Below, in pieces: positions 36,449-48,093 of a stretch of 64,000 nucleotides of DNA. Location of the stretch: the NCBI GenBank assembly GCA_964036155.1, contig OZ038422.1, forward strand, positions 77,585,201 through 77,649,200, read 5' to 3'. The DNA comes from Diploscapter coronatus. Taxonomy: Eukaryota; Nematoda; Chromadorea; Rhabditida; Rhabditidae. How positions within the stretch are numbered: position 1 is the first letter of the stretch; each line of letters begins with the position of its first letter. Under the pieces are notes generated by a model. The model saw nothing but the letters and a program-made list of their open reading frames with translations, was not told where the DNA came from and did no database searches. A program made the translations under genes and the position numbers.

Positions 36449-39400
36449 CTACTTATCCTGTTTTGACCGTTCTGACTGCAACTCGACAGCAGAATGGCTT
36501 TCACAGATCCGTCGATTTGCGGGTCGAGTCGGTTTGTCGTAAATGAACAAGGCAAGATATACACAGTTGTAGCCGAATTGAGAATAATACAGGACCTGAA
36601 TTATTCTCATCCATAAGTTATGCTAGGCTGCAGTTGATGGATGGGTCTTATTGTCAAACTCGAGACTTGTCAAAAGAATCTTATCTCGATAAATGAAGAT
36701 TATTTTGATCATGGAACAGGAGCATGCGAAAATAGAGATGTTGAAAAACCGAAACCGAAAATTTCGCCTCAAAAATTTTCTTGTTCGAAACCGAAATCGA
36801 AACTTCGCACGGCTCTGGGATGAAAGTGAATTCTTCGTTGAGGTTTATTCTTCAAAAAACTTGCTGACCGGGAATGTTTGCGGTGCGGTGTGCCATTTTG
36901 CTGCACCGCCAAAATCCCCGTTGTTGACAGGTTTATTTAGAAATCTCACTCTCCATACTTCAAGCCATACCGAGTTTAGTGAAGAATGGTAGTAAATATA
37001 CTCTTTCCATACTACTTGGTATATTGTTGTCGTTTGAAGTTTCTCATTTTTCAATTTTCAACGTATTTGAGTTAAAGAATCTATTTTGCACACCTGCGAT
37101 ATGTGCCTGAGAGCGGTGAAGACCTCGTCGTTGATTCGATATTCGATGATGTGGGCGATGAGAAGGAGTCGCATCAGATTCTCTGGTGCATTGAGACAGA
37201 CATCGACGAGAGCGAGCAGCAGCCATCGAGTCATGTACGGATTGAGTTGACGGGGCGAGGACGCGTGCGAGCGCACATCTGCTTTGAGCAGCCGTGAGAA
37301 ACGCAGACTGCACAAAACTGACGCATCCACGTAGACGATGGTTAGACAAGGGATGATGAAGGAGCTAAACTTAGTAAATTAGCTGCAAAGCTGATAATAT
37401 TTTCGAAATTGCAATAAATGAAAAATTTGCCATAGCGAATCGATGAAGAGAAGGACCATTGGAGGAACGTAGGAGCCAAATAGGGGGTTTATCGTGCAAC
37501 TCGTCTAAAATTTGCGATTTTTTTAAAATAAAAGTCGGTGTCATTACCTTTTGCTGGTCTGTAATCGATATGAAGAGCCAGGAATTCATACATACTGCAA
37601 CGAAAATAACTGTGACGAGCACCTGAAAATTGAAACTAAAATTGCAATGAAGCTAAAAATGCTGACTTTGTTAGGCAGTTTCCATAGTCTGATGTATATG
37701 AACGGATAGTAGACTGACACGTATCGGAGAGTGGACATGAGGAGCCAAGACCAGATCGAAATGAATGTGCACGTGTGCATCATAAATGTGGCTAGCTGGA
37801 AATAGTCGAATAAATTATTCGCAAAGTTTAAAATGAACGGAAGTGAGCAAAATGTCTTAGTCTGAATATGAAACTAATCAAATCAAAATACGAACTTCTA
37901 CTCAGCAATAATAATAATAATAATAATAATTTTCCGAGCCCGTACAAGTCTGAATGGGGCTTTGTAATGCAGCTGCATTACAGTCTGCGAACGTACTAGT
38001 CTAGGCCTATAATGCAGATCGGTATTCGCTTGTAAGCTATTGTAAACAGTCGTTTACTTGTAAAGGCTTGGATAATTTTCAGTCGTTCTCGCTAGAAAAT
38101 TTTGGGAAAAATTACAGGTCAGTACAGGTCTGTAGATCCTCGTAAGCGCTTGTAAAATCATTACAAGGGCTGTGCAGACTCGCATGGACTCAGAAAGTTC
38201 TTGCTGAGTAAACATTCAAAATTTCTTTCTATCGCGTGTTTCAAGTAATATTTCCTAATTTGTTTTCGGCCTGGGAACTTAAAATCCATCTAAATCGAAT
38301 GGGTTTTTTTTGCAATGAGTAGTCAGCGCTTGGACAGTTTTCTCGGTAAATTTATGAATTGAAACTACTTGCCCTGACTCCCTACAATCACCTGTTTTCT
38401 AAAAAATGATTTTTTTTAAATATAAATGCGACAAAATACGTCACAAAATGGGTGAAACCTTTTCATTCTTGATATGATTTTCTGCATTAGATACTCGGAG
38501 TCTATACAATAGCCGGAAGAATAAATTGAGTGAAGAGCATTCACTCCAATTTATATAGTGACCTGTTTTCTACAGGGTAAAATTGATTTTTTACAAGAAA
38601 AATAGTCAATAACCTAAAATTCATTTTGGAAGCTTCCAGAGTGAAAGTTTTCGGGTTTGCTTTCACAAAAGTTATTCAAAATTAAAGTATCTATCGAATG
38701 AGGCTACTTTTGACCCAGTCCTATAATTTTTGAGATTTTTGCTTCTCTAGAGAAACGCTGGTGTTTTTCTTCTTCTCAGTCAGTTAGGCATTTCGTTGAC
38801 TTTACTCGCTTTCCAATTCATTAAATAATTTTTGATTTGTGTTGAGTTCACTGAGATTCAAGTGTGAGCTTGCAAGTACTAGCTTGGTGATTTGGTGACA
38901 AGGATAAGCCGGACACAGAAGAGGGAACTGTGTTCGTTCAACACTTATGCACTAGACGCACCAAATGCACTAGGGGCAAACAATTTCCAAATGACAGTCG
39001 CGAACACCCCTGATTCTAAATCTGAACCTTGCAAACGACCAAAATCGTCATGTGATCGAATTCGATGAGCTGATTGTCGTTGAAATTAATGAAGACGAAG
39101 TAGGAAATGGCAGTTAGAGATCCGATGTCCGCGAGCGCCATCAGAAGCAGGCAGCGACCAGCGCCGTTGCTGAAAATTTTCTTGTTTTCATTGTTCTACT
39201 CATTTACTCTTGGAAAACGAGCCAGTACGAGGATGTAACGGGCTTGTTTGCATTTACTGGTATCTAGTTGCGAGAGGTAACGGAGAGGAAACTGGTCCGT
39301 TCTCAAACGTATTTGTTACGGGAACTCCTGAGAACGGACCAGGTCTCTCCCTTCAGTTACTTTCCGTAGATGAAAACGGGCCCGTTACGCCCTCGTACCA

Positions 39401-40344
39401 ATTGGTTGGCATGGGAGTGAATTAATAGAACTAATTGATTAAAATCAACTTGCGATAATCGGTATTTTGGTTTCATTCTAGATAAAATTTCTCGAGTCCA
39501 CATATTTGTGGTCTGAATATCATCACCCTAGACACAACCATTTTTCATGCTGCATGATTGACATTTTGCTGCGTATGAATGCCTTGAAAGTTGGAAATTT
39601 TCAACGAAAATGCCCTAATTCAATAAATTTGAAGGAACTGCATGTAAAAAGAATAATTAATGCTGGATATGATAGCTATGAAATTCCATGAAAGGCACTG
39701 GGATGCCCTTGTATAATTTGAATCCTTCTGATGAAGCTAAAATTGAGGCGAATTTTTGAGTTTTTTCTTTTTTTTTATAAACAGAAAAGTTGTTAATTAA
39801 TTAAGAGTTACTAATCAGCATATGAAGCTTCATTATCATCCGACTTAGGAAGAATTTGAGCAAAAAAGCAAGACTATGAGAGCGGGATCCGCAGGAAGAA
39901 AATACAGTGGAAAACTGATGTATATGAGGGTCCGCAACATACGCTTGGGAACAAATTCATAAATGAGTTTACACATAGAACTGGCTTAAGACCTACTCAG
40001 GTTTATTATTGCAAATGCGTTATCTTACGGAATTCTAAATTTTGTCAAATTATTAACAGAAAAACTCGCTAAAAATTTTCACTTTTAACTTCCAACACAA
40101 ACCTGTACATATCGCTGCTTTTCCTGGACAGTTTGCACATTCGATAGACGACGTACAGGTTGGATGGAATTCCATAGACAATCGTGCAAATGTAGCCGAT
40201 AAAGCAGGAAATGATTATCAGTGAAAGATAATAGGACGGATCGGGCTCTGCATAAATGTTCTCTGGGTCTAACGGGGAAATCGTTCCCCCGGAAATGTTG
40301 TAAGAAACAGAATCAAACGGAGAGGGTGTTGCTTTTGTGTACAT
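36449..40344 (-). CDS. Rhodopsin-class (peptide-type) G protein-coupled receptor
   Basis: Minus-strand exons: 40103-40344, 39028-39169, 37667-37795, 37548-37622, 37457-37504, 37094-37369 and 36449-36595, about 352 residues. Seven membrane segments are visible. TM1 includes IPSNLYVVYR. TM2 has LLLMALADIG with the conserved Asp. TM3 follows VVC and ends LRYVSVYYP, where the usual DRY is LRY. TM4 is VTVIFVAVCMNSWLFIS. An ECL2 Cys lies in TSCTIN. TM5 has IIPCLTIVY. TM6 has the Pro in LNAPENL. TM7 is YYSQFGYNCVYLALF, a variant of NPxxY. NIS near the N-terminus is a glycosylation site. An acceptor TTTCAG 4 bp before the ATG suggests trans-splicing. The join between the ECL2 exon and the TM5 exon is uncertain: GTCCTT with an AAG acceptor, or a GC donor at TATG. 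Ligand unknown. Confidence 0.85.
36876..36909 (-). repeat. Dispersed palindromic repeat, copy 2
   Basis: Reverse-complement counterpart of 3171-3208, inside the last intron of the GPCR gene (36596-37093). Confidence 0.6.
37899..38210. repeat. Candidate MITE with 10-bp terminal inverted repeats
   Basis: TACTCAGCAA at 37899-37908 and its exact inverse at 38201-38210 flank 312 bp in the GPCR intron 37796-39027. Inside are an (AAT)n run at 37905-37930, a perfect 20-bp palindrome at 37963-37982 (TGTAATGCAG and its inverse) and repeated CTTGTAA motifs. Confidence 0.5.
39221..39410. repeat. Long foldback element in a GPCR intron
   Basis: Outer arms 39221-39249 and 39373-39410 share GTACGAGG and GTAACGGGC. 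Inner arms 39290-39304 and 39329-39343 share CTGGTCCGTTCTCA. Almost the whole 190 bp can fold on itself. Typical of a foldback or MITE-type element. Confidence 0.65.
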
Positions 40345-42153
40345 CGAGCTGAAATTAAAACATAGCAAGAAATTAGGCCTTTTCAAACGGGCATTTAAAC
40401 ATGACTCCTAAGCATAATAAATTGCCGACATGCAATATCAGAGCTTAATAAAAATCTCCAAGATTTTAATATTTTTAAAATTCAGAGCGATATTAGAAAA
40501 TAGCGAACTTGCTAGGATAGGCTAGACGGAATTCAATTTTTCTGTGCTTTCAACAAATATTGCAAAGTCTAAAATCCCCAGACATTCTTGACGCAATTTC
40601 TGCCATGAAACAGCGGCCAAATTTTATGTCCAAATTGTTGCAGAAAAAAGTGAAATGAAACTATAAAATATGAATTTCTGTTCGCTGACGAAAATGATGA
40701 AGAAATTTGAAAAGAAGTGGGTTTGGATAGAGACAAACAAAAATTCGGCGAGTTTTTTGGAATGAGGACAGCCTATTTGATGACAGCAAAGAAGTGGATG
40801 ATACTGGGAATATTAGGCATCGAGGAACGAATTATTTAGCGGGAAAAGGAGAGGAGAAAATTTGGAGATATACATAAATATGACTGGCATCTCGCTTAGA
40901 CGCACTGCATACTGATTGGGCGAAGTTGCAGTGAGTGCATGAATATGTGCATCTCATGAATAAATGCTACTTAGAAATCCAGGCTTGGGAATGAGCAACT
41001 AATTCTGCATTTCTGCATGTAAATATGTGAAGGTGTGCAACTTAATAACTCGAGACCAGAGCGAAGGTTTGTACATTCGGTATTCACGTTTGTCCCACTT
41101 TCACGAAATCACATATTCGGAATCACGGATTTTTATGTAAGTTGTTTCCAAATAACTAAAACATGCGACATCGAAGGAGTATTTGAATGACAACTTACAA
41201 AGGAACTAACCTTAGGTCGATGGAGTTTTGCGATGAAATCTATAGCATTTGAAAAGTAGAATTTGCTGACTGGAATTGAATGATGCAGTTTTTATCTGCT
41301 ACCGAACTACGGTTAGAAAATTGGTATAGGTCGACGCAAAATTAGAATATTATCGGTGACATTTTTCGTATAAAACATTTCGAATTCGAGAAAAACTGAT
41401 GGTCGTTCATTATTCACTCGGAGAAATAGCACTTGAAATGAGGAGTTAAAAATGATTAGCTCAAATGAACGCCAACTTGATGCGAATCAACACTATTTGA
41501 AGTAGAAATTACTGATTTCACATTCTAATTTCGTATCGACCTACACTAATTCTCTTGAACTAACTCGGTAGCATATAAAAATTACATCGGCCAGACCAGA
41601 AAACTACTATCCCAAATAATATAAGTTCCACCGTAAAACTCCACTCGGCCTAAAGTTACTTCCCTTGTTAGGTTTATCGAAATTTCTTAACGTACGGCGA
41701 AATAGCGTGAAGAAAAGATTCTCCACCTTTCCTATCCTAAAGTGACGAAGATCCCAAATTGCGAGGTAACGGAAAAACGAAATTTCCTATTTTAATCGAT
41801 CGGATGAAGCCTAGCTGACGATGATAAAAATTGCATAAACCGAAAAATCGAATTTAATGAGCGAGAAAACGAATATCTAAACTGCATTTTAAACCGCATA
41901 TGTTCTACTGGAATTTCTAATTAGACAGGTGTAATTTCACTAAAATGCGCGTTACTTAAATAGAAATGTTGGTAACAACGGCCATAGCAAACGTCTGAAA
42001 TACTCGTTCGAGTGTCCAATTAAAAATATAAAAAATTACGCAAAACGGATTTTATTTTTATTATGCTTTAAACCTCGTTAATTTTGGTGGGTCAACTAAA
42101 CTTTCATGCAGAAAATTACTTCCGTATCGAGGTAAAATTAATTTCATGTATTC

Positions 42154-42295
42154 ACATCAGCGTTGAGCGGAAATTATTTTCGGATTTAGGAAACCGGAAA
42201 CGGAAAATGAAACTCAGTTGCAAAAGTTCAAAAATCGAAAACGGATAGTGTCCAAAAGTGACCGAAAACGGAAGCAATTTCCGCCCAACACTGAT
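42154..42295. repeat. Small foldback element
   Basis: Arms 42154-42175 and 42276-42295 share ATCAG, GTTG and GCGGAAATT in inverted orientation with two mismatches. AAACGGAAA-like repeats lie between. Confidence 0.5.
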
Positions 42296-42424
42296 CGTGA
42301 TAATAAAATTACGTAGTTTTTAAGTAATAAATAAGATTATTGCATTCATAATAAGATATATTTTTTTAATAGTTTTTTACCTTAGTAAGAAAACTTTCTA
42401 GCCTTATATTTCCATTAAGTGGGT

Positions 42425-42665
42425 CGGCTACCCTCAGCCTATAATGGGACAGTCGGCCTATCCTAGCCACACACAGGACTAGTTGCCCGTCCCGAGGACA
42501 GACCGTTGTTGTTGTGCAACAGCTGAGGAATTTTTAGGCGAATTTTTCGTGGTTTTACCTACCACCAACATTTCTTAACCCCCTTGGTTTGGGTAGAAGC
42601 GGGGGGCTAACTTGAGCCCTAGCTACAGGCAGTAAGTAATACACAACCACTGCGTTAGACCACCT
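42425..42665 (-). mobile_element. Possible tRNA-derived SINE
   Basis: Read on the minus strand, the segment begins with an A-box-like TCTAACGCAGTGGTT (42646-42660). About 30 bases later comes a T-arm-like inverted pair GGGCT/AGCCC around CAAGTT (42604-42619). The element is GC-richer than its surroundings. No target-site duplication or second copy is visible here, so this is tentative. Confidence 0.35.
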
Positions 42666-43084
42666 TTACAACTCAATATAAGATAATTTTTTTAAAGGGA
42701 AACAATTTGTAAAAGTTGATTTATTTTACAATTGGTATGTTGATGATGTGACGACTTTCCAAATGTCCCGAATCTCAAGCAAATTATCCCATTATTGCAT
42801 GACAATTTTAATGTTTTTTTTCATTTATTTTTCAAATTATTTCTTCCCAGATATGTTTTTGAAAAATAATAGTTCATTGCATAATATTTAGAAATTATTT
42901 TGTGAATAAAGAGATATTATTTAGACATCATATTTTGTGGATTCTTCATTTTCATGATATGGATAAAATTCATCAGAATGCATAATATTTTCGTTATCGC
43001 TAGAAATAAAAGCATTCGAAGTTTCCACTTGGCACAGATAAGAGAAAACTGATCAACACGTTTGACTTATTTCGAATATAATTG

Positions 43085-43094
43085 GAACATTCTT
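43085..43094 (+). promoter_or_regulatory. Possible heat-shock element
   Basis: GAACATTCTTCC fits alternating GAA/TTC units (GAAnnTTCnnC) and lies about 188 bp upstream of the Hsp70 ATG. A second TTCGAA core lies near 43016. Such pentamers occur by chance in AT-rich DNA. Confidence 0.3.
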
Positions 43095-43272
43095 CCTTCC
43101 GCTCAATATTGGGACATATTAATTCTTCAATTATTACGCTATTATTCATTCTATTACAAACTTTATGCATATCTTTTAGTCAAATTTTCAAACTCATGTT
43201 TCGATAAATTTCTACAAATCTTGCAATCATTTCGATTATGACACAGATCTTTAGCGTATTCAACACTTATTG

Positions 43273-45877
43273 ATGCCAGCGCCGATTGGAATCGATTTGG
43301 GCACGACCTTTTCGTGTGTCGCCACAATCGGTCCAAGCGGAGAGCCGGAAGCAATAGCTAATCTCGATGGTATTTTTATTGTCGAAAAAACTCGAAATTT
43401 TGATTTTTATCAATTAGGTACTAACACAACGCCATCCGTTGTCGCATATTCTGATGATGGAATCTATGTCGGAAAAGCCGCAGTGCGATCTGCAGCCTCA
43501 ACGACGAATATCATCTACGGTATTTTTGAAATATCAGGATTAATTTCCAACAGAAAAAAAATGAAATTCAGATTCAAAGCGATTCATTGGCAGACAATTC
43601 GATGACCTTTCTGTGCAGTCAGATATCAAATTATGGCCTTTTACTGTCGTTTCTAACGGAGTTGGACAATTTTAGTCAGTTCAAACAATTGCGATCAATT
43701 TCAGGGAAAACCCCTTGTGAAGCTGACTCAAAATGGAGAAGAGAAGAAGCTAGCCGCGGAAGAGATCTCCGCTGAAGTTCTGAAAATGATGAAAATGATT
43801 GCAGAGGTAAAAATAAACAACATATATAAATATCAAATTTATGAATGCTCATTCAGAAATATTTAACCGACCGAGTTAAAAAAGCAGTCATAACTGTGCC
43901 TGCTAATTTCGACCAGCGTCAACGTCATGCAACGATGGAAGCTGCGAAATTGGCCGGAATCGAAGTGATTCGGCTGATCAATGAACCGACTGCTGCTGCA
44001 ATTGCCTATGGATTGCACAATAAGGGCAAGAATAAAGTGCTTGTCTATGACTTCGGCGGAGGTAATCTGTTTCAATTTCAACTGGAAATCAGATGCATCA
44101 TTTGCGGGAAAATTTCACTTCATATCATCAAAATTCTAGGCACACTCGATGTTTCGATTGTCATGTGCGAAGGGAACAATGTAATAAAAGTCCTGGCCAC
44201 ATCTGGGCATAATCATCTCGGTATTTTATCATTTTCATTGCAACTCTTTTCTTGGGAAACTAAGCGATTTAGGAGGCCAAGATCTCGATAAAATTATCAT
44301 GAATTACGCCCTCAATAATTTTTCCAATTTCCCCAAACACAATGCAAAAATGATGAAGCGTCTACTTGAGATGTGCACTGAAGCGAAAATCGCGTTATCA
44401 GCAAACGAAACAACCACCATACTTGTATGATTAGACCATCATCAATAATTTCGCAATTGATTTAACATTCAGGTTGATGACGCTTCATCAGACGATGGCT
44501 GGAGATTAAGATTGACCCGGAATAAGTTCGACGAATTATGCGGAAAGACTATTCGAGGTACCATAGACATTGTCAATGAAGCATTGCGTCAAGCCGGGAT
44601 GAAAGAATCAGACATTGATATTGTGGTAAACATTTCAGATCATTTATATTTAATTTGCCAATTTGCATGAATTAATAAGATAAATTTTATCAGCGTCAAT
44701 TTAGATTCTAGCGGGAGGATCTACACGCATTGCGATGGTTCAGAACTTGCTGAAAGAAAAATTCGGTGATGAAAAGATTTGGTAGTTCATATAAAAGTCA
44801 ATTTTATTACCATTTTTAATGCTAAATTTAAGGAATCGTCACAATCCGGATGAAGTAGTCGCTAAAGGAGCTGCTCTGATGGCAAAAACGCTGGCAAGAA
44901 GTCCATCAAGTGACAGCCTGCAACTGGTCTTCAATGACATCGTTCCGTTATCGATAGGACAAAGAATTAAAGGAGATTTAATTCAACTTGCAATCAAAAG
45001 AGGGACAAAATATCCATGCAAAGTGCTGAACATTCATATTTCTTTAATAGTTAAAAATTGATTTAGGCTACTATATTAACTGTGACAGGTATAGATAACC
45101 AAAAATCAGGTAGTACCGATATCTATGAAGGAGAGCGAAAACAGTGCATATATAATTTTAAAATTGGTAATATTAAATTAAATTTGAAAAATCAGAACAG
45201 CAGAAGAGGATACGAAATGAAGGTACCCTATTTCATTAAAAGGATTTGAAAGTGAAGACAAAGGCAAACAAATTTAGACGATATACGAAATAGACCAAAA
45301 TGGCCTCCTTCATGTGACTAGAGTAGAAGTAGAAAACGGAAATAGTGCATCGATTGCTATTCAATATGATGGATGTCCGCATAAAGATGTTTGAATCAAA
45401 ATATTAACTTAGTTGTTCATTGATATGATATAATTTAGGCGAATATCGAAGACATTGTTGCAGAAGCGAACAGGCATAAGGAAGAGGATGATGAATTTGA
45501 AATGCTTATTAAAACATCATATGAATTTAATAATCAAATTCATCAAGTAAAGCACTCAGCAAAAGATGATAAATCGGTAATATTCTTATTGTTAGTTTGG
45601 AGATTAGTCTGTTATTAATTTAGATGAGCAATGGTGATAAAGAAAAAATATTTGAAATAGCTAACGAATATCTTGAATGGGCTGATCAAGTTCCTAAACC
45701 AATGGAATTATACGAGACAAAAATGAAAGAATTTGCCAATAAAATAAGAAAGTATGCTTTCTAATGATTTTCTCATTTTCATTACACGATTAATCTAGAT
45801 ATTATCCATCTGTAGACGAAACGATCGCTCTGAACAAACTAACAAGAGATTTTCGAAAGGCTAATGTCTCGGGCTAG
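43273..45877 (+). CDS. Divergent Hsp70-family chaperone gene, possibly a pseudogene
   Basis: Exons: 43273-43369, 43418-43519, 43572-43660, 43705-43806, 43857-44061, 44140-44220, 44273-44424, 44473-44625, 44705-44781, 44833-45022, 45067-45166, about 45243-45277, 45278-45388, 45439-45576, 45624-45751 and 45799-45877; about 610 residues. Hsp70s bind unfolded protein in an ATP-driven cycle. All three signatures are present: [12 protein letters not shown] (start), [14 protein letters not shown] (spread over two exons) and [13 protein letters not shown], with Ala for the usual Pro. [11 protein letters not shown] is intact. There is no ER signal peptide, and the end (KANVSG) lacks EEVD or KDEL. Near 45275-45277 an in-frame TAG falls where relatives have Glu, in the beta-domain (KGKQI, stop, [11 protein letters not shown]). 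No conventional intron removes it and keeps the phase. Everything around it is open and in phase. Sixteen exons is many for this family. Confidence 0.8.
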
Positions 45878-46200
45878 CAGTAAGTTAAAGTTCAAGTCTG
45901 TACATCCCTGGCCTCGATTCCTGTGAATTTGGTAGAGATGATCCTCAACTATTTGCATAAATTGTTACTTTTTTTTTATCAATTTATTCTATCTCTTTTA
46001 ATTTCTACTTGAAATATTTTCACAAGTAGTTGATCTACAAACTATTTGCTAGTTGATTCTTGTAGTAAGTATCAAATATTGATCTAAATTTGTCAATAAA
46101 ATAAAAAATTTTCTCAGATAGTTTATTGCTAGAAAATAGGCATACAAATTAATTAGGAGAAGTAACTCATGAGTCTTTGTTCTAGAAAAAAAAAACAAGT
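45878..46200. other. Convergent 3' region
   Basis: 320 bp of AT-rich sequence between the Hsp70 stop and the GST stop. Nothing else seen. Confidence 0.6.
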
Positions 46201-47488
46201 CTAAAATTGGGTCTGCGGTCGTTTCTCGATCCATTCTTTAATTTTCGGGATCGATTGAACTCGCTTCTGGTATTCTTGGATCTGCAAAAATCGATCATTT
46301 GGAAAGTTTATCAGATTTGAAGGAAACCTCCGGAAACTTGGACTCAGCCTCCGGCCAGATTTCCTTGACTTTGATGAAGTGATCAGCGAAGCCGATATCG
46401 ACCCACGTCAGTCCGCTGTCGACAACGAAGCCTGAATTGGATACCATTTTAATGAATAAAAGAAAATGATCCACCAGATTTGCTTGTCTTGAGATGGTCT
46501 CGAAGGTTGGTGAGGAGGCGTTCAGCAGCTGGAATGAATACCGTCGTCCTGAGTTCTTCCTGAATTGCCGAGTAAGAATTCCTATTTCATTGAACGTCAC
46601 AGTAAGGGCAAACCTTGATCAATCTTTGCAATACGTAGTTTCAGTAACAATTTTGCCACCGAATCAATATCACAAATTTGCTACCCAAATTCATGAACAA
46701 AAACAACTTTTAGTCGATTTTTTTCCAGAACTTCTTTCGTTGTCACTAGAAAGATCACCTTACCAAATTCGGTTTCTGATCTCTCATCGCGTAGAAGTAC
46801 GAGGAGGCCTCGGACATGTAGTCCTTGAAGAGATCGCCCCACGAATCGACGAGGGCTTCTTCGAGCGGAGTTTTGCCAGCATAGCCTAAAAGTTAAGCTT
46901 CAATGAAATCGGCATAAAAACGAATGATTGCCGAATTGTTTCGCAAGATAGCGAGCTATAGCAGCAGATTGAGGCAACTGCACGCCGTCGATTTCCAGCA
47001 ACGGAAGTTTGCCCCATTTGAATTCTGAATTTTACTCAATATAAAATTTCCTGATAGAGAAAAGCATACTATTAAAACAATCAGCTCAGAGCACACTAGT
47101 GAATGTTAGAAAGTTTACCGTTGGCAAATCTTTTTTTCTCTTATCTTCGAACAATTTATCCGAGGATAAACCTTCCAACACTCACAAGCAACCTTTGAGC
47201 TTATGAGATTTGTTTCATGTTCTCCTTGTCTTCGTTTTCTCAATTTTGTAACCATTATATTAATTCGCCAAGTAATAAAGGGGTTTCGATTCGGAGAATG
47301 CTCAAACTTACTCGACTTATGATTCGGCCAATCGTCGAATTCGAAGCGAATGTCTTCGTAAGGAGTTTCAGACAGAGCGAAGAGCTGAAATTCATTATTT
47401 AGATTCATGATATCATTCGTACGAATACCTGTCTAGCCATTTCAGCGAAACCTCTCGCTTGGAAGTAGTAAAGCTTGTAGACGACCAT
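46201..47488 (-). CDS. Sigma-class glutathione S-transferase
   Basis: Seven minus-strand exons (47429-47488, 47312-47384, 46932-47024, 46764-46885, 46475-46559, 46328-46431, 46201-46281) give 205 residues, the normal length. The enzyme joins glutathione to electrophiles; the class includes prostaglandin D synthases and the large nematode GST set. The N-terminal domain has the catalytic Tyr8 (YKLYYFQARG), KLPLLEIDG and the glutathione-contacting QSAAIARYL. The helical domain has WGDLFKDYMSEASSYFYA and LTWVDIGFADH. The end PKIKEWIEKRPQTQF is typical of nematode members. The protein is cytosolic (no signal peptide). Intron 46886-46931 is GC-AG (TTCG then GCAATC); no GT donor keeps the frame into GYAGKTPLEEA. 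Confidence 0.96.
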
Positions 47489-48093
47489 CGTAGGCTTTCT
47501 AAATTGCAAGAAAAATAATGAATTTTACGAACTGCAAAAGGAAATTCTATCAGGATAAAAATAAATTTAAAAATCAGCCCAAATAATGAAAAGGGTGCTT
47601 CCATTATCGACAGCTCTCTGGCCAACCACACTCAAAGTTCCTCGCGTTATTCTCTCCAACAACAATTCCAACCTGTTTTATAAACTTTCAGTTGCCTACT
47701 ACATGATCTATACTTCTCTAAATCATTCTCACACACTATTTTCGCCCAACTCTTTGATTTACTCGCCATGCTCTGCCCCTTTTCTCTGGGCTTCGATTGC
47801 AGATGTTTGTGAGTTCTGCTGAAATTGAAAAACGAAAGATAGAACAAATGCAAGAGAAAATGAGAAATATCACAGAAGAAAAATACGCAGACGATGACAA
47901 TTCGAAAGGGAAACGGTCTGCTAGGCTACAAACTACACTTTCAGGGGGAAAATAAACCTTTTGGAATCAACAAAGGACATTTTCGAAAATCATAAATTAA
48001 TTTAATAAATGCAAGGTTATAGAATCGAACAAAATTAACTAAAACCTCAAATATAAACGACTTTAAAAGAAAATCGATATTCAAAAGTGGGAA
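47489..48093. other. Intergenic, 0.6 kb
   Basis: Divergent space between the GST start and the broken kelch copy. Short open frames on both strands without support. Confidence 0.5.

Larger units (their letters stand above)
40345..43272. other. 2.9-kb divergent intergenic region
   Basis: Lies between the 5' ends of the GPCR (minus) and Hsp70 (plus) genes. It holds a foldback at 42154-42295, a tRNA-derived SINE candidate at 42425-42665 and a possible heat-shock element at 43085. Otherwise AT-rich with no exons seen. Confidence 0.5.
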
